Assembly: GCA_008012315.1 (NCBI GenBank)
Contig: SSEL01000075.1
Span: 1 to 64,000, forward strand
DNA from: Rhodospirillaceae bacterium
GTDB lineage: Bacteria; Pseudomonadota; Alphaproteobacteria; Dongiales; Dongiaceae
Direction of reading: 5' to 3'
Length of the DNA: 64,000 nucleotides
Below are positions 42,902 through 51,060 of the stretch, one piece after another. Position 1 is the stretch's first letter, and each line of letters begins with the position of its first letter. Under the pieces are notes generated by a model. The model did no database searches, was not told the origin of the DNA, and worked only from the letters and a program-made list of their open reading frames with translations. Made by a program: the position numbers and the translations under genes.

Positions 42902-43933
42902 TCAGCCGGCCATGGCGGGCCAGGTATCCGACAGGCGATAGCCGCCCGGCCAGGGATCGGTCGGTTCCAGCATGTGCTGATGCGTGCCGGTGATCCAGGC
43001 CCGCCCAGCCAAGGCCGGCACGATGCCGGGCTTGTCGCCGATCCTGGTTTCCCGCACGATCTCGCAATCGAAGCGCGAATTGATGATCGATCGGCCGATG
43101 AAGCGGTCGCCGACCTTCAGGATGCCCTTGGCATGCAAGACGGCGAGCCGGGCCGAGCAGCCGGTACCGCAGGGCGAACGGTCGATCTTGCCCGGCCGGA
43201 TCGCCACCGCATTGGCGCCGCTCGCAATCCCCTCATCCTTGGTCAGGGGTGCCGCCATCTGGCAGAAGGAGATATGTTTCCAGTCTTGCGTCGGATGATT
43301 GAAGCCGAGCTGCTCATTGGCGGCCTTGGTGATGCGCATGCCGAGCTGCGCGATATCCTTGGCCTCGTCCGGCCGGATCGAGAAACCCAGGGCATGGGCA
43401 TCGACGATGACGAAACTGTCGCCGCCATAAGCGGTATCGACCGTCAGCGTGCCGAGCCCCTCCACCTCCAGCGGCGCGTCGAGCTTGTCGGCGAAGGAAG
43501 GCAGGTTCTGCACCCGGATCTTCTCGGCCTTGCCGTTGCGGCAGGTGGCGACGACCTCCACCAACCCGCCCGGCGCCTCGATCGTCAGGCGGGTTTCCGG
43601 CTCCTGCATCGGGATGATGCCGCTATCGAGCAGCACAGTGGAGACACAGATCGAATTCGATCCCGACATCGGCGGCGTATCAGCCGGCTCCATGACGATC
43701 CAGCCCATCTGGGCGCGGGGGTCCTTCGGCGGCACCAACAGGTTCACATGGCGGAAGACACCGCCGCGCGGCTCGTTGAGCACGAAATTGCGCAGGGTCT
43801 CGTCCCGGGCGATGAAGCGCGACTGCTCCCAGATCGTGTCGCCCGGCGGCGGCGCGACACCGCCGACGATGACATCGCCGACCTCGCCTTCCGCATGGCA
43901 GCTCACGACATGAACGACCTTGGACGTATTCAT
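42902..43933 (-). CDS. Proline racemase family protein (hydroxyproline epimerase/dehydratase type)
   Basis: A 343-residue member of the proline racemase superfamily. The two catalytic positions are S90 in [11 protein letters not shown] and C255 in [13 protein letters not shown]. True proline racemases and many epimerases have Cys/Cys, and eukaryotic-type trans-3-hydroxyproline dehydratases have Cys/Thr; a Ser/Cys pair is known in some hydroxyproline 2-epimerases and in bifunctional epimerase/dehydratase members. Activity on trans-4- or trans-3-hydroxy-L-proline is therefore likely. GGAGGG before ATG 43933. Operon with importer, DapA-like, enolase-like and reductase genes. Confidence 0.85.
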   Translation of the reverse strand: MNTSKVVHVVSCHAEGEVGDVIVGGVAPPPGDTIWEQSRFIARDETLRNFVLNEPRGGVFRHVNLLVPPKDPRAQMGWIVMEPADTPPMSGSNSICVSTVLLDSGIIPMQEPETRLTIEAPGGLVEVVATCRNGKAEKIRVQNLPSFADKLDAPLEVEGLGTLTVDTAYGGDSFVIVDAHALGFSIRPDEAKDIAQLGMRITKAANEQLGFNHPTQDWKHISFCQMAAPLTKDEGIASGANAVAIRPGKIDRSPCGTGCSARLAVLHAKGILKVGDRFIGRSIINSRFDCEIVRETRIGDKPGIVPALAGRAWITGTHQHMLEPTDPWPGGYRLSDTWPAMAG

Positions 43934-43973
43934 GATTCAACCCTCCAATCGATCCGGTTCAGGCGCCACCGGT

Positions 43974-45080
43974 TCAGGCGCTCATGGCGACAACGGGCTT
44001 GCCAAGCACGTCGAAGCGCGGCTTCACGCCCAGTCCCGGCTCGTCCGAGGCCGTCATGAAGCCATTGACGCGGCGCGGCGCCCCATCGGCGATGTCGACC
44101 GTACCATAGCTGTTGAAATCGGTGGCGGAGAAACAAAATTCCTCCGGCGTCGAGCGCGCGAGATGGGCGATGGCGGCGGTGACGATATCGCCGCCCCAGG
44201 CATCCTCGATGGTCATCGGAATGCCCGACGCAACGCAGAGATCGCGCATCAGCCGCGCCTTGGTGAGCCCGCCGACCTTCGAGATCTTCAGGTTGATCAC
44301 GTCCATCGCATCCTCGGCGATGCCGCGCATCAGCGTATCGGTGCCGGTGATCACCTCGTCCAGCACGAAAGGCCGCGCGGTGCGACGACGTACCGAGACG
44401 CATTCTTCATAGCTCGGGCAAGGCTGTTCGATATAGACATCGACCGAGGCGACGGCGGCGACGATGCGCGCCGCCTCATGCCGCGTCCAGCCGGTATTGG
44501 CATCGGCCACCAGGATATCGCCGGGCTTCAGCGCGGCGCGGGTCGTGTGGATGCGCTCGATATCGGTATCGGCATTGCCGCCGACCTTGAGCTGGAACTT
44601 GTGATAGCCTTCGGCACGATAGCCATCGATCTTGCGCGCCATGATCTCCGGCGCCTCCTGCGAGATCGCCCGGTAGAGCGCCACTTTTTCCTGCGCCGCA
44701 CCGCCCAGCAGCTTATAGACCGGCATGTTGCAGACCTTGCCGAGAATGTCCCAGCAGGCAATGTCGATCGCCGCCTTGACATAGGGATGGCCGCGCAGCA
44801 CCGCATCCATCACCCGGTTCAGCTCGCCGAGATTGGTGGGATCGAGGCCGATCACCTTGGGGCCGATCTCCTGCAACCCGGCGCGCACGCCATGGGCATA
44901 GGCCGGCAGATAGGCCGAGCCCAGCGGACAGCATTCGGCATAGCCGGTGATGCCGGCATCGGTCTCGATCGCGACAACGGTCGAATCGAAGACGTCGACG
45001 AAGTTGCCGTTCGACCAGCTATAACGCCCTTCCTTGAGCGGCAGATCGACCTGATAGGCTTTGATGGCGGTGATTTTCAT
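43974..45080 (-). CDS. Enolase-superfamily enzyme, cis-3-hydroxy-L-proline dehydratase-like
   Basis: A 368-residue muconate-lactonizing-subgroup enolase protein. Metal ligands D193 (VADANTGW), E218 (YIEQPCPS) and D241 (FVLDEVI); candidate bases K165 (FQLKVGG) and K265 (NLKISKVGG). Similar proteins dehydrate cis-3-hydroxy-L-proline to delta1-pyrroline-2-carboxylate or epimerise hydroxyproline betaine. The adjoining pyrroline-2-carboxylate reductase favours the dehydratase. Strong GGAGAG site at ATG 45080. A 153-base gap with a palindromic repeat separates it from the DapA-like gene. Confidence 0.82.
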   Translation of the reverse strand: MKITAIKAYQVDLPLKEGRYSWSNGNFVDVFDSTVVAIETDAGITGYAECCPLGSAYLPAYAHGVRAGLQEIGPKVIGLDPTNLGELNRVMDAVLRGHPYVKAAIDIACWDILGKVCNMPVYKLLGGAAQEKVALYRAISQEAPEIMARKIDGYRAEGYHKFQLKVGGNADTDIERIHTTRAALKPGDILVADANTGWTRHEAARIVAAVASVDVYIEQPCPSYEECVSVRRRTARPFVLDEVITGTDTLMRGIAEDAMDVINLKISKVGGLTKARLMRDLCVASGIPMTIEDAWGGDIVTAAIAHLARSTPEEFCFSATDFNSYGTVDIADGAPRRVNGFMTASDEPGLGVKPRFDVLGKPVVAMSA

Positions 45081-45160
45081 GGGATCTCTCCACTAGCGCA
45101 CAGGACTGGCGCTTTTTTGGCGATGTTTCCGGCCTCGCAAGGTGCCCATCGGCACACTCG

Positions 45161-45193
45161 ATTGTCACCCCGGACTTGATCCGGGATGACAAT
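45161..45193. repeat. Dispersed palindromic repeat, copy 7
   Basis: ATTGTCACCCCGG / ACTTGAT / CCGGGATGACAAT: near-perfect 13-base arms. It sits inside the operon between the DapA-like and enolase-like genes, where it could cause partial termination or processing. Confidence 0.8.
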
Positions 45194-45233
45194 CTTGTTT
45201 GTTGTTAGCCTCGGGCGAGACTGGATAACGGTC

Positions 45234-46130
45234 TTAGCCCAGCTTTGGAATCGCTGGCCGGTTGGCAATGGCGTCGCGCACCAGGCGCTCGATGCGGGCC
45301 CGCGTCTCACCGGCATGCGGCAGGCGCGGCATGCGGACGTGATCGGGCGAGTTCTGCGCCACCGCTTCGGCGAGCTTGATATTCTGCACCAGATAGGTGC
45401 TGACATCGAGATCGAGCAGCGGGCGGAACCAGCGATAGATGCGCAGCGCGTCGTCATGACGCCCGGCCTTCATCAATCGGTAGATCGCCACGGTTTCCGC
45501 CGGGAACGCACAGCACAAGCCGGCAAACCAGCCGACCGCGCCGACCGCCAGGGCTTCGAAGGCCAGGTTATCGACGCCGGTGAAGACATCATAGCGGTCG
45601 CCCAGGCGATTGAAGATTTCCGTCGTGCGGCGGATATCGTCCGATGATTCCTTGATCGCGACAAAACGCTGGTCGCGCGCCAGTTCTTCCATCACATCCG
45701 GCGTCACATCGACCCGGTAGGCGACACGGTTCGAATAGATCATGATCGGCAGGTCTGCCGCCTGGGCGATGGCGCTCATCGTCGCGACGGTTTCCCGGCG
45801 GTCGGTATGATAGATCGGGCTCGGCACGATCATCAGGCCGTCGGCGCCGGCCTTGGCCGCTTTCTTGCCGATGGCGCAGGCTTCGCGCGTCCCCGCTTCG
45901 GCGACGGTCATCAGGACCGGGCGCTTGCCGGCGACCGCGCGCGCCGTGGTGAGAACCGCCAGGCGCTCCTCCTGCGACAGCATCGATCCTTCGCCCAGCG
46001 AGCCGCAGACGATCAGCCCATCGCAGCCGGCATCGATCTGGATGCCGAAGCTGCGGCGCATCTCGTCATGATCAAGCGAGCCGTCCTCCTTGAACTTGGT
46101 TGTCACGGCAGGCATCACGCCTTTCCACAT
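45234..46130 (-). CDS. DapA-family lyase/deaminase (1-pyrroline-4-hydroxy-2-carboxylate deaminase-like)
   Basis: A 298-residue Schiff-base TIM barrel of the dihydrodipicolinate synthase family. Catalytic K160 (VAIKESSDD), Y132 (IMIYSNRV) and CGSLGEGSML at the substrate end. In hydroxyproline catabolism a DapA-family deaminase turns 1-pyrroline-4-hydroxy-2-carboxylate into 2-ketoglutarate semialdehyde. No D-hydroxyproline oxidase gene is beside it, so this step's substrate would need a supply from elsewhere. GGAGACGACA before ATG 46130; 39 bases after the ABC ATPase gene. Confidence 0.83.
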   Translation of the reverse strand: MWKGVMPAVTTKFKEDGSLDHDEMRRSFGIQIDAGCDGLIVCGSLGEGSMLSQEERLAVLTTARAVAGKRPVLMTVAEAGTREACAIGKKAAKAGADGLMIVPSPIYHTDRRETVATMSAIAQAADLPIMIYSNRVAYRVDVTPDVMEELARDQRFVAIKESSDDIRRTTEIFNRLGDRYDVFTGVDNLAFEALAVGAVGWFAGLCCAFPAETVAIYRLMKAGRHDDALRIYRWFRPLLDLDVSTYLVQNIKLAEAVAQNSPDHVRMPRLPHAGETRARIERLVRDAIANRPAIPKLG

Positions 46131-46169
46131 TGTCGTCTCCTGATAAATTTGTCCGGCAGGGCCGGAAGG

Positions 46170-46892
46170 TCATAGAACGGATTTGAGAAACGCGATGGTT
46201 TCCGGCTGCTGCGGATTGCCGATGACGTGTTCCGGCGAACCGATTTCATGGATCCGGCCCTGATGGAAGAAGGCCACACGGTCGGAAACCTCGCGCGCGA
46301 AGGCGATTTCATGGGTAACGACGATCATCGTCATGCCCTTGCTCGAGAGCATGCGCAGGGTATCGAGAACCTCGCCCACCAGTTGCGGATCGAGCGCCGA
46401 GGTAACCTCGTCGAACAGCATATAGTCCGGCTCCATCGCCAAGGCGCGGGCAATGGCCATGCGCTGCTGCTGCCCGCCGGACAGCTTGGACGGATAGACC
46501 TTGAGCTTCTCGGCGAGGCCGACATCGGTCAGCCGCTGCACCGCCACCGCCTCGGCATCCTGCCGGCTCCTGCCCAGCACCTTGCGCGGCGCCAGCATGA
46601 CATTCTCCAACACCGTCAGATGGGGAAAAGCGTTCCACTGCTGGAAGACGATGCCGATCTTGCGGCGCAGCTTGTTGAGATCGGTATTGCGGGCATGCAC
46701 ATCCGTGCCGTCGACCAGGATGCGGCCGCGCTGGATCTTTTCCAGGCCGTTGATGCACATCAGCATGGTCGATTTGCCCGAACCGGAGCCGCCGATCACC
46801 GAAACGACTTCGCCCTTCTCGACATTCAGGCTGACGCCCTTGAGAACCTCGAGGGAGCCGAAGGATTTATGGATATCTTGGATTTCAATCAT
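46170..46892 (-). CDS. Polar amino acid ABC transporter ATP-binding protein (GlnQ-like)
   Basis: A 240-residue ATPase: Walker A GGSGSGKST, signature LSGGQQQRMAIARAL, Walker B YMLFDEVTSALDPQ, H-loop VTHEIAFA. Typical length for GlnQ/HisP. Overlaps the preceding permease gene by 8 bases. Provides the import energy for the operon's amino acid substrate. Confidence 0.93.
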   Translation of the reverse strand: MIEIQDIHKSFGSLEVLKGVSLNVEKGEVVSVIGGSGSGKSTMLMCINGLEKIQRGRILVDGTDVHARNTDLNKLRRKIGIVFQQWNAFPHLTVLENVMLAPRKVLGRSRQDAEAVAVQRLTDVGLAEKLKVYPSKLSGGQQQRMAIARALAMEPDYMLFDEVTSALDPQLVGEVLDTLRMLSSKGMTMIVVTHEIAFAREVSDRVAFFHQGRIHEIGSPEHVIGNPQQPETIAFLKSVL

Positions 46893-47538
46893 TTTCCTGC
46901 CATCTCTTCTCGAGCCACGCGCCGAGGCGGGCGATCGGAAAACTCATCGCGAAATAGATCAGGCCGGCCACGGTCAGCACGAAAAGCGGCTCCTGGATCC
47001 TGGTGACGATGATCTGCGAGGCGCGCAGCAATTCGATGATGCCGATCCACAGCACCAAGGCGGTGTCCTTCATGACACCCAAAGTCAGGCCGATCCAGCT
47101 CGGCAGCATGACTCTGAGCGCCATCGGGAAGACGATCTCCTTCAGATCCTGCCAATAGGTCATGCCGAGCGAGCGCGCGGCCCGGCGCGTCGTCGTCGGC
47201 ACGGCGAGGATGCCGCCGCGCACGATTTCCGAGCAATAGGCCGAGGCATAGATCCCCAGCACGACGCAGGAAACGACGAAGGGCGAGGCATTCACGCCGA
47301 TGATCGACTTGAAGGAATTGATGATGACGAGCTGAATGAGCAGCGGCACCGAGCGCGGCACGTCGAGCACGACGCCAAGCGGCGCCGCGATCCACCAGGG
47401 CGAGACGGCGCGGATCAGGCCGAACAGCATGCCCAGCACCGTGCCGAGCAGAATAGCCCAGAAGGTGACGGCCAGGGTGACGCCCGCTCCTTGCAGGACA
47501 AAACCGAGATCGTGCCAGCTCATCGAGGTTGAGAACAT
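46885..47538 (-). CDS. Polar amino acid ABC transporter permease (HisM/GlnP-like)
   Basis: A 217-residue inner-membrane permease with about five helices and the EAA loop (TTRRAARSLGMTYWQDLKEI). Start ATG 47538. Ten bases after the other permease gene, overlapping the ATPase gene. Confidence 0.9.
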   Translation of the reverse strand: MFSTSMSWHDLGFVLQGAGVTLAVTFWAILLGTVLGMLFGLIRAVSPWWIAAPLGVVLDVPRSVPLLIQLVIINSFKSIIGVNASPFVVSCVVLGIYASAYCSEIVRGGILAVPTTTRRAARSLGMTYWQDLKEIVFPMALRVMLPSWIGLTLGVMKDTALVLWIGIIELLRASQIIVTRIQEPLFVLTVAGLIYFAMSFPIARLGAWLEKRWQEND

Positions 47539-47548
47539 CGCCCCGCCC

Positions 47549-48214
47549 TCAATACCGGAACAGCCGCCAGCCCAAGGCGCGGGCCGATAAGGTGATGATT
47601 TTCGCGATCACGTAATAGAATCCCGCCGCGATGGTGAAGAATTCGAAGGTACGGAAGGTCAGGACGTTCAGGTTCTGGGTGACGCCCGTCAGATCGTTAT
47701 CGAGGCCGACGATGACGCCGAGCGAGGTCATCAGCACCGCCCAGACCATCTGGTTGGTCAGCGGATAGAAGACGATGCGCATCATCTGCGGCAGGACGAT
47801 GATGCGGAAAGCCTGCGGCGCCGTCATGCCGAGCGACCGGGCGGCGCGGGCCTGCGTTTCCGGCACGCCGCGCAGGCCCCCGCGGAAGGTCTCCGCCAGA
47901 TATCCCGCATTGTTGAAAGCGATGCCCGCCAGCAAGGCGGCGAAGGAATTGATATGAATGCCGAGCGAACCGAGGCCGAAATAGGCCATGTAGATCTGCA
48001 GCAGCGCCGGGGTGTTGCGGGCGGTCTCGATCCACACCGCTGCCGCACCGCGCAGGATCTTGCTGTGCGATCCGCTGGCCAGCGCCAGGAAAATGCCGCA
48101 GACAATTCCGATGATCATCGACAGGACGGCGATCTCCAGCGTCACAACCGCGCCGGCCAGCATCTGTGGCAAGGCCTGGAACGCCGCACGCCAATGGAAC
48201 GTATAGCTGAACAT
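47549..48214 (-). CDS. Polar amino acid ABC transporter permease (HisQ/GlnP-like)
   Basis: A 221-residue permease with about five helices and the EAA loop (ETQARAARSLGMTAPQAFRI). Paired with the next permease gene to form a heterodimeric channel. 140 bases after the binding-protein gene. Confidence 0.9.
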   Translation of the reverse strand: MFSYTFHWRAAFQALPQMLAGAVVTLEIAVLSMIIGIVCGIFLALASGSHSKILRGAAAVWIETARNTPALLQIYMAYFGLGSLGIHINSFAALLAGIAFNNAGYLAETFRGGLRGVPETQARAARSLGMTAPQAFRIIVLPQMMRIVFYPLTNQMVWAVLMTSLGVIVGLDNDLTGVTQNLNVLTFRTFEFFTIAAGFYYVIAKIITLSARALGWRLFRY

Positions 48215-48354
48215 GATCAGGATCGCTTGCTCATGGAAGTCTCCCGTAACTTTGGAAGGCCCCGGTTGGCGAAGGCTAAATCGATGTGTGGCCGCAGCAC
48301 CGCCGGGGAGGACACCGGTTCAGCGGGCTGCGGCCATGTATCGCTAAGCCGGGG

Positions 48355-49170
48355 TCAGTAATAGACGCCCGGAACCGTCAGGTCCGGCGGCGTGCCGTTG
48401 CCGACCCATTTGTCGTACAGCTCTTTGTAGCGGCCGGTACTGACCTGATGGTTGATGAAGAGATTGAGATAGTTGATGACGCCCTGGTCCTGGCGCAAAG
48501 CGATCAGGCAGACATAATCCGTCAGATACGGCGCATCGCCGGTGATTTCCAGGTTCGGGAACTTGCCCGACTTCACCACCGAGGAAGCGACCGTCGAGGT
48601 TACCGCCGTCGCATCGATCTGGCCCTGGCTGAGCGCCAGGAAGACATCGGCCTGGGTCTGGAAGCCGCGGAAGGAACCGCCGGACGCATTCCACGCCTTC
48701 ACGTCCTTTTCCAGCGCCAGCGCTTCGAAGGTGCCGGCGGTCGAACCGACGGCATGGCCTTTCAGGCTGTCATAGGTATTGAGGTTCAGGCCCTTGCGGG
48801 TCAGCACCACGTCCTTGAAGGCGAAATAGGGAATCGAGAAGCCGATCGTCTTGGCGCGCTCCAGCGTGTTCGAGGTCGAAGCGACACCGATATCCGCGCG
48901 GCCCGAGACCAGGGCAGGAATACGGTCCGGGAACGGCGTTTCGACGATCTCGGCGGTCACGCCCAGCGCCTTGGCGAGATCGTTGCAGGTATCGACGTCG
49001 AAACCGATCGGATTGTTGTTTTCGTCGCGCGACCCCATGGGCGGAAAATCGAGCGTCACCGCGCAGCGCAATTTCCCGGAAGCGATGATGTCATCAAGCT
49101 TGTCGGCATGCGCCGGCAAGGCGAAGGCAACGGTCAGCGCCGCCGCCAGGATGCCAAATCTCATAATCAT
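48355..49170 (-). CDS. Polar amino acid ABC transporter substrate-binding protein
   Basis: A 271-residue periplasmic binding protein: signal peptide MIMRFGILAAALTVAFALPA ending HA-D, then KLDDIIASGKLRCAVTLDFP and GFDVDTCNDLAKALGVTAEI. ATG 49170 follows GGGG at about 9 bases; a long upstream frame has no site. First gene of the importer-catabolic operon, divergent from the GntR gene across a palindromic operator candidate. Ligand probably proline-like (hydroxyproline or betaine). Confidence 0.88.
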   Translation of the reverse strand: MIMRFGILAAALTVAFALPAHADKLDDIIASGKLRCAVTLDFPPMGSRDENNNPIGFDVDTCNDLAKALGVTAEIVETPFPDRIPALVSGRADIGVASTSNTLERAKTIGFSIPYFAFKDVVLTRKGLNLNTYDSLKGHAVGSTAGTFEALALEKDVKAWNASGGSFRGFQTQADVFLALSQGQIDATAVTSTVASSVVKSGKFPNLEITGDAPYLTDYVCLIALRQDQGVINYLNLFINHQVSTGRYKELYDKWVGNGTPPDLTVPGVYY

Positions 49171-49242
49171 TTTAGCGGATCCCCTTTCTGTCTTTTTCTC
49201 CTCGTCAAGCTCTTCTGGGCTTGATTGACGGAAGACTTGCAT

Positions 49243-49258
49243 AAATTGGATCCAATTT
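49243..49258. promoter_or_regulatory. Perfect 16-bp palindrome in the divergent intergenic region
   Basis: AAATTGGATCCAATTT, between the binding-protein gene (minus) and the GntR gene (plus). AT-rich half-sites with a TTGGATCCAA core are a common form for FCD-type GntR operators. Confidence 0.65.
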
Positions 49259-49418
49259 ACAATATCTAATTTACGATATCCGAGCGCATAGGAGTCGGAA
49301 GCGCGCGCATGCATCTTGCTGACGCAGTGAAGGCTCTGATACAGCGACAAGCCCTGTGATTGGAGCTTCCGGAGAATCAGGCCTCCGGGATCGGACTGGT
49401 TTCGAAAGGAATAAATTG

Positions 49419-50153
49419 GTGAAGGTCAAGGCAACCGACATTGGCCAGATGGCATCGGCCTCCGACGTCATTTTTGATGCGCTGCGCACCGCCATCACCG
49501 ATGGCAGCCTGAACGAGGGCGAGGTGCTGCGCCAGGATCACATCGCCCGGATGTTCAATACCAGCCGCATTCCGGTGCGTGAGGCCCTCACTCGCCTGGA
49601 GGAACAAGGCCTGGTCACCACCCAGCGTTATCGCGGCGCGGTGGTCGCCGCTTTGTCGATCGAGGAGATCCAGGAGATCTTCGAATTCCGCGCTTTGGTC
49701 GAATCGGAAGTGATCCACCGTTCCGTCTGCAACATTTCCGATGATGCGCTGAAACTCGCCACCTCCTATTGCGACGCCTTCAGCGCCTCCACCGAACCGT
49801 CGAAATGGGGCGATCTCAACCGGCTGTTCCATTACTCGCTCTATCAGGAATGCGGCCGCCCCTATTACCTGCAGATCGTCAATGGCGCGCTCGGGCGCAT
49901 CGAACGCTATCAACGCGTCCAATTGACCATCACCAACGGGCTGGAGCGCGCCAACAAGGAACACCGGGCGATTCTCAAAGCCTGCGTCGCACGCGATGCC
50001 GATCTGGCGGCGGAACTCACCCGGCGCCATATCCTCGGCGCCAGCCGCTCGCTGACCGATTTCCTCAAGGAACATCGCGGCGCGCCCCATGCCATCAATG
50101 CCGCTCCCGCCGGCAATGCAACCGGAAAACCGGCCAGGCGGACGGGGCGATAA
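49419..50153 (+). CDS. GntR-family regulator (FCD subfamily)
   Basis: A 244-residue regulator from GTG 49419 (AAAGGA 8 bases before); a longer frame from GTG 49356 seems untranslated. Winged helix: VIFDALRTAITDGSLNEGEV, FNTSRIPVREALTRLEEQGL. FCD effector domain from about 95. Divergent from the hydroxyproline-type operon and followed after 25 bases by a pyrroline-5-carboxylate-reductase-like gene, so a role as local controller is likely. Confidence 0.87.
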   Translation: MKVKATDIGQMASASDVIFDALRTAITDGSLNEGEVLRQDHIARMFNTSRIPVREALTRLEEQGLVTTQRYRGAVVAALSIEEIQEIFEFRALVESEVIHRSVCNISDDALKLATSYCDAFSASTEPSKWGDLNRLFHYSLYQECGRPYYLQIVNGALGRIERYQRVQLTITNGLERANKEHRAILKACVARDADLAAELTRRHILGASRSLTDFLKEHRGAPHAINAAPAGNATGKPARRTGR

Positions 50154-50178
50154 CCGGGGCGATAAGCGGGGCGATAAC
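50144..50178. repeat. 12-bp tandem repeat at the GntR / reductase gene junction
   Basis: Three units of GGGGCGATAACC (50144, 50156, 50168; last 11 bases). It spans the GntR stop codon and reaches the next ATG; the last unit supplies the purine-rich stretch before it. Confidence 0.8.
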
Positions 50179-50973
50179 ATGCAGCGTCTGGGCTTCCTTG
50201 GCATCGGCGTTCTGGCCGAAGCGGTGATACGGGGCCTGCAACAGGCCGAATCACAACACGCCCGTGGCGGGCGATACCAATTCCATCTCTCGCCGCGCTC
50301 GGAAGACCGTTCGCGCAAATTGGCCGATGCCTATGTCAACGTGCATCGCGAAGACAGCAACGAGGCCGTCGTCGTCGCCAGCGATGTCGTCTTCCTCGCC
50401 ATCCGGCCGCAGCAGATCGATCTCCTCGCCGGCCTGCCATTTCGTCGCGAGCAGACCATCGTGACCTTCCTTGCCGGCACGCCCCTGGCGCGCATCCGCG
50501 ACCTGCTCCCGGCGGACACGCGCTTGGCCCGCGTCATTCCCCTGCCCGGCATCCGCTATCGCCGCGGCCCCATCGTCATGACCCCGGCCGAGCCGGTGGT
50601 GGAAGACCTGTTCGGCCAGTTGGGTGACCTGATCGTCGTCGACAAGGAAAGCGATCTCGCCGCGACCGGCGTCGTCAGCGGTTTGATGTCGTCGCATTTC
50701 CAGTTACAGAACACGGCCGCCGCCTGGCTCGAAAAAAGCGGCCTGCCGCCGCACCAGGCGGCGCTCTATGTGCGCTCGATGTTTGCCGGATTGGGCGAGA
50801 TCGGCCTCGCTGCCGCCCATGCCGGCGAGGAAATCGATCCGCGCGACTATGAAACGCCGGGCGGCCTCAACGAATGCGGCCGCGCCTTTTTCAAGGACCG
50901 GCACTGGTTCGATCAATCGACAGCGGCGCTCGACGCCATCGACGCTCATAGCCGCAAATTGTCGAAACCCTGA
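50179..50973 (+). CDS. Pyrroline-5-carboxylate reductase family protein (ProC-like)
   Basis: A 264-residue Rossmann protein beginning MQRLGFLGIGVLAEAVIRGL, with VVFLAIRPQQIDLLAG and a C-terminal helical dimer domain (AALYVRSMFAGLGEIGLAAA, YETPGGLNE) as in ProC. It departs from ProC at the usual GxGxMA turn (here GIGVLA) and lacks clear match to the full catalytic site, so it may be a divergent imine or ketimine reductase. The operon with GntR, opposite the hydroxyproline-type genes, suggests a role in proline-like metabolism. Confidence 0.8.
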   Translation: MQRLGFLGIGVLAEAVIRGLQQAESQHARGGRYQFHLSPRSEDRSRKLADAYVNVHREDSNEAVVVASDVVFLAIRPQQIDLLAGLPFRREQTIVTFLAGTPLARIRDLLPADTRLARVIPLPGIRYRRGPIVMTPAEPVVEDLFGQLGDLIVVDKESDLAATGVVSGLMSSHFQLQNTAAAWLEKSGLPPHQAALYVRSMFAGLGEIGLAAAHAGEEIDPRDYETPGGLNECGRAFFKDRHWFDQSTAALDAIDAHSRKLSKP

Positions 50974-51060
50974 AGCCAACAGACCGCCGGATATGCGGCA
51001 CTGTTGTCCGGTTAGGGCAATGTCCTAACCCGACAGCCGTGAATATGCGGCGCCCGTCTC

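Noticed and set aside
41828..44059. 743-codon open frame on the plus strand
   Set aside because: Antisense to the reductase and racemase genes; same shadow composition.
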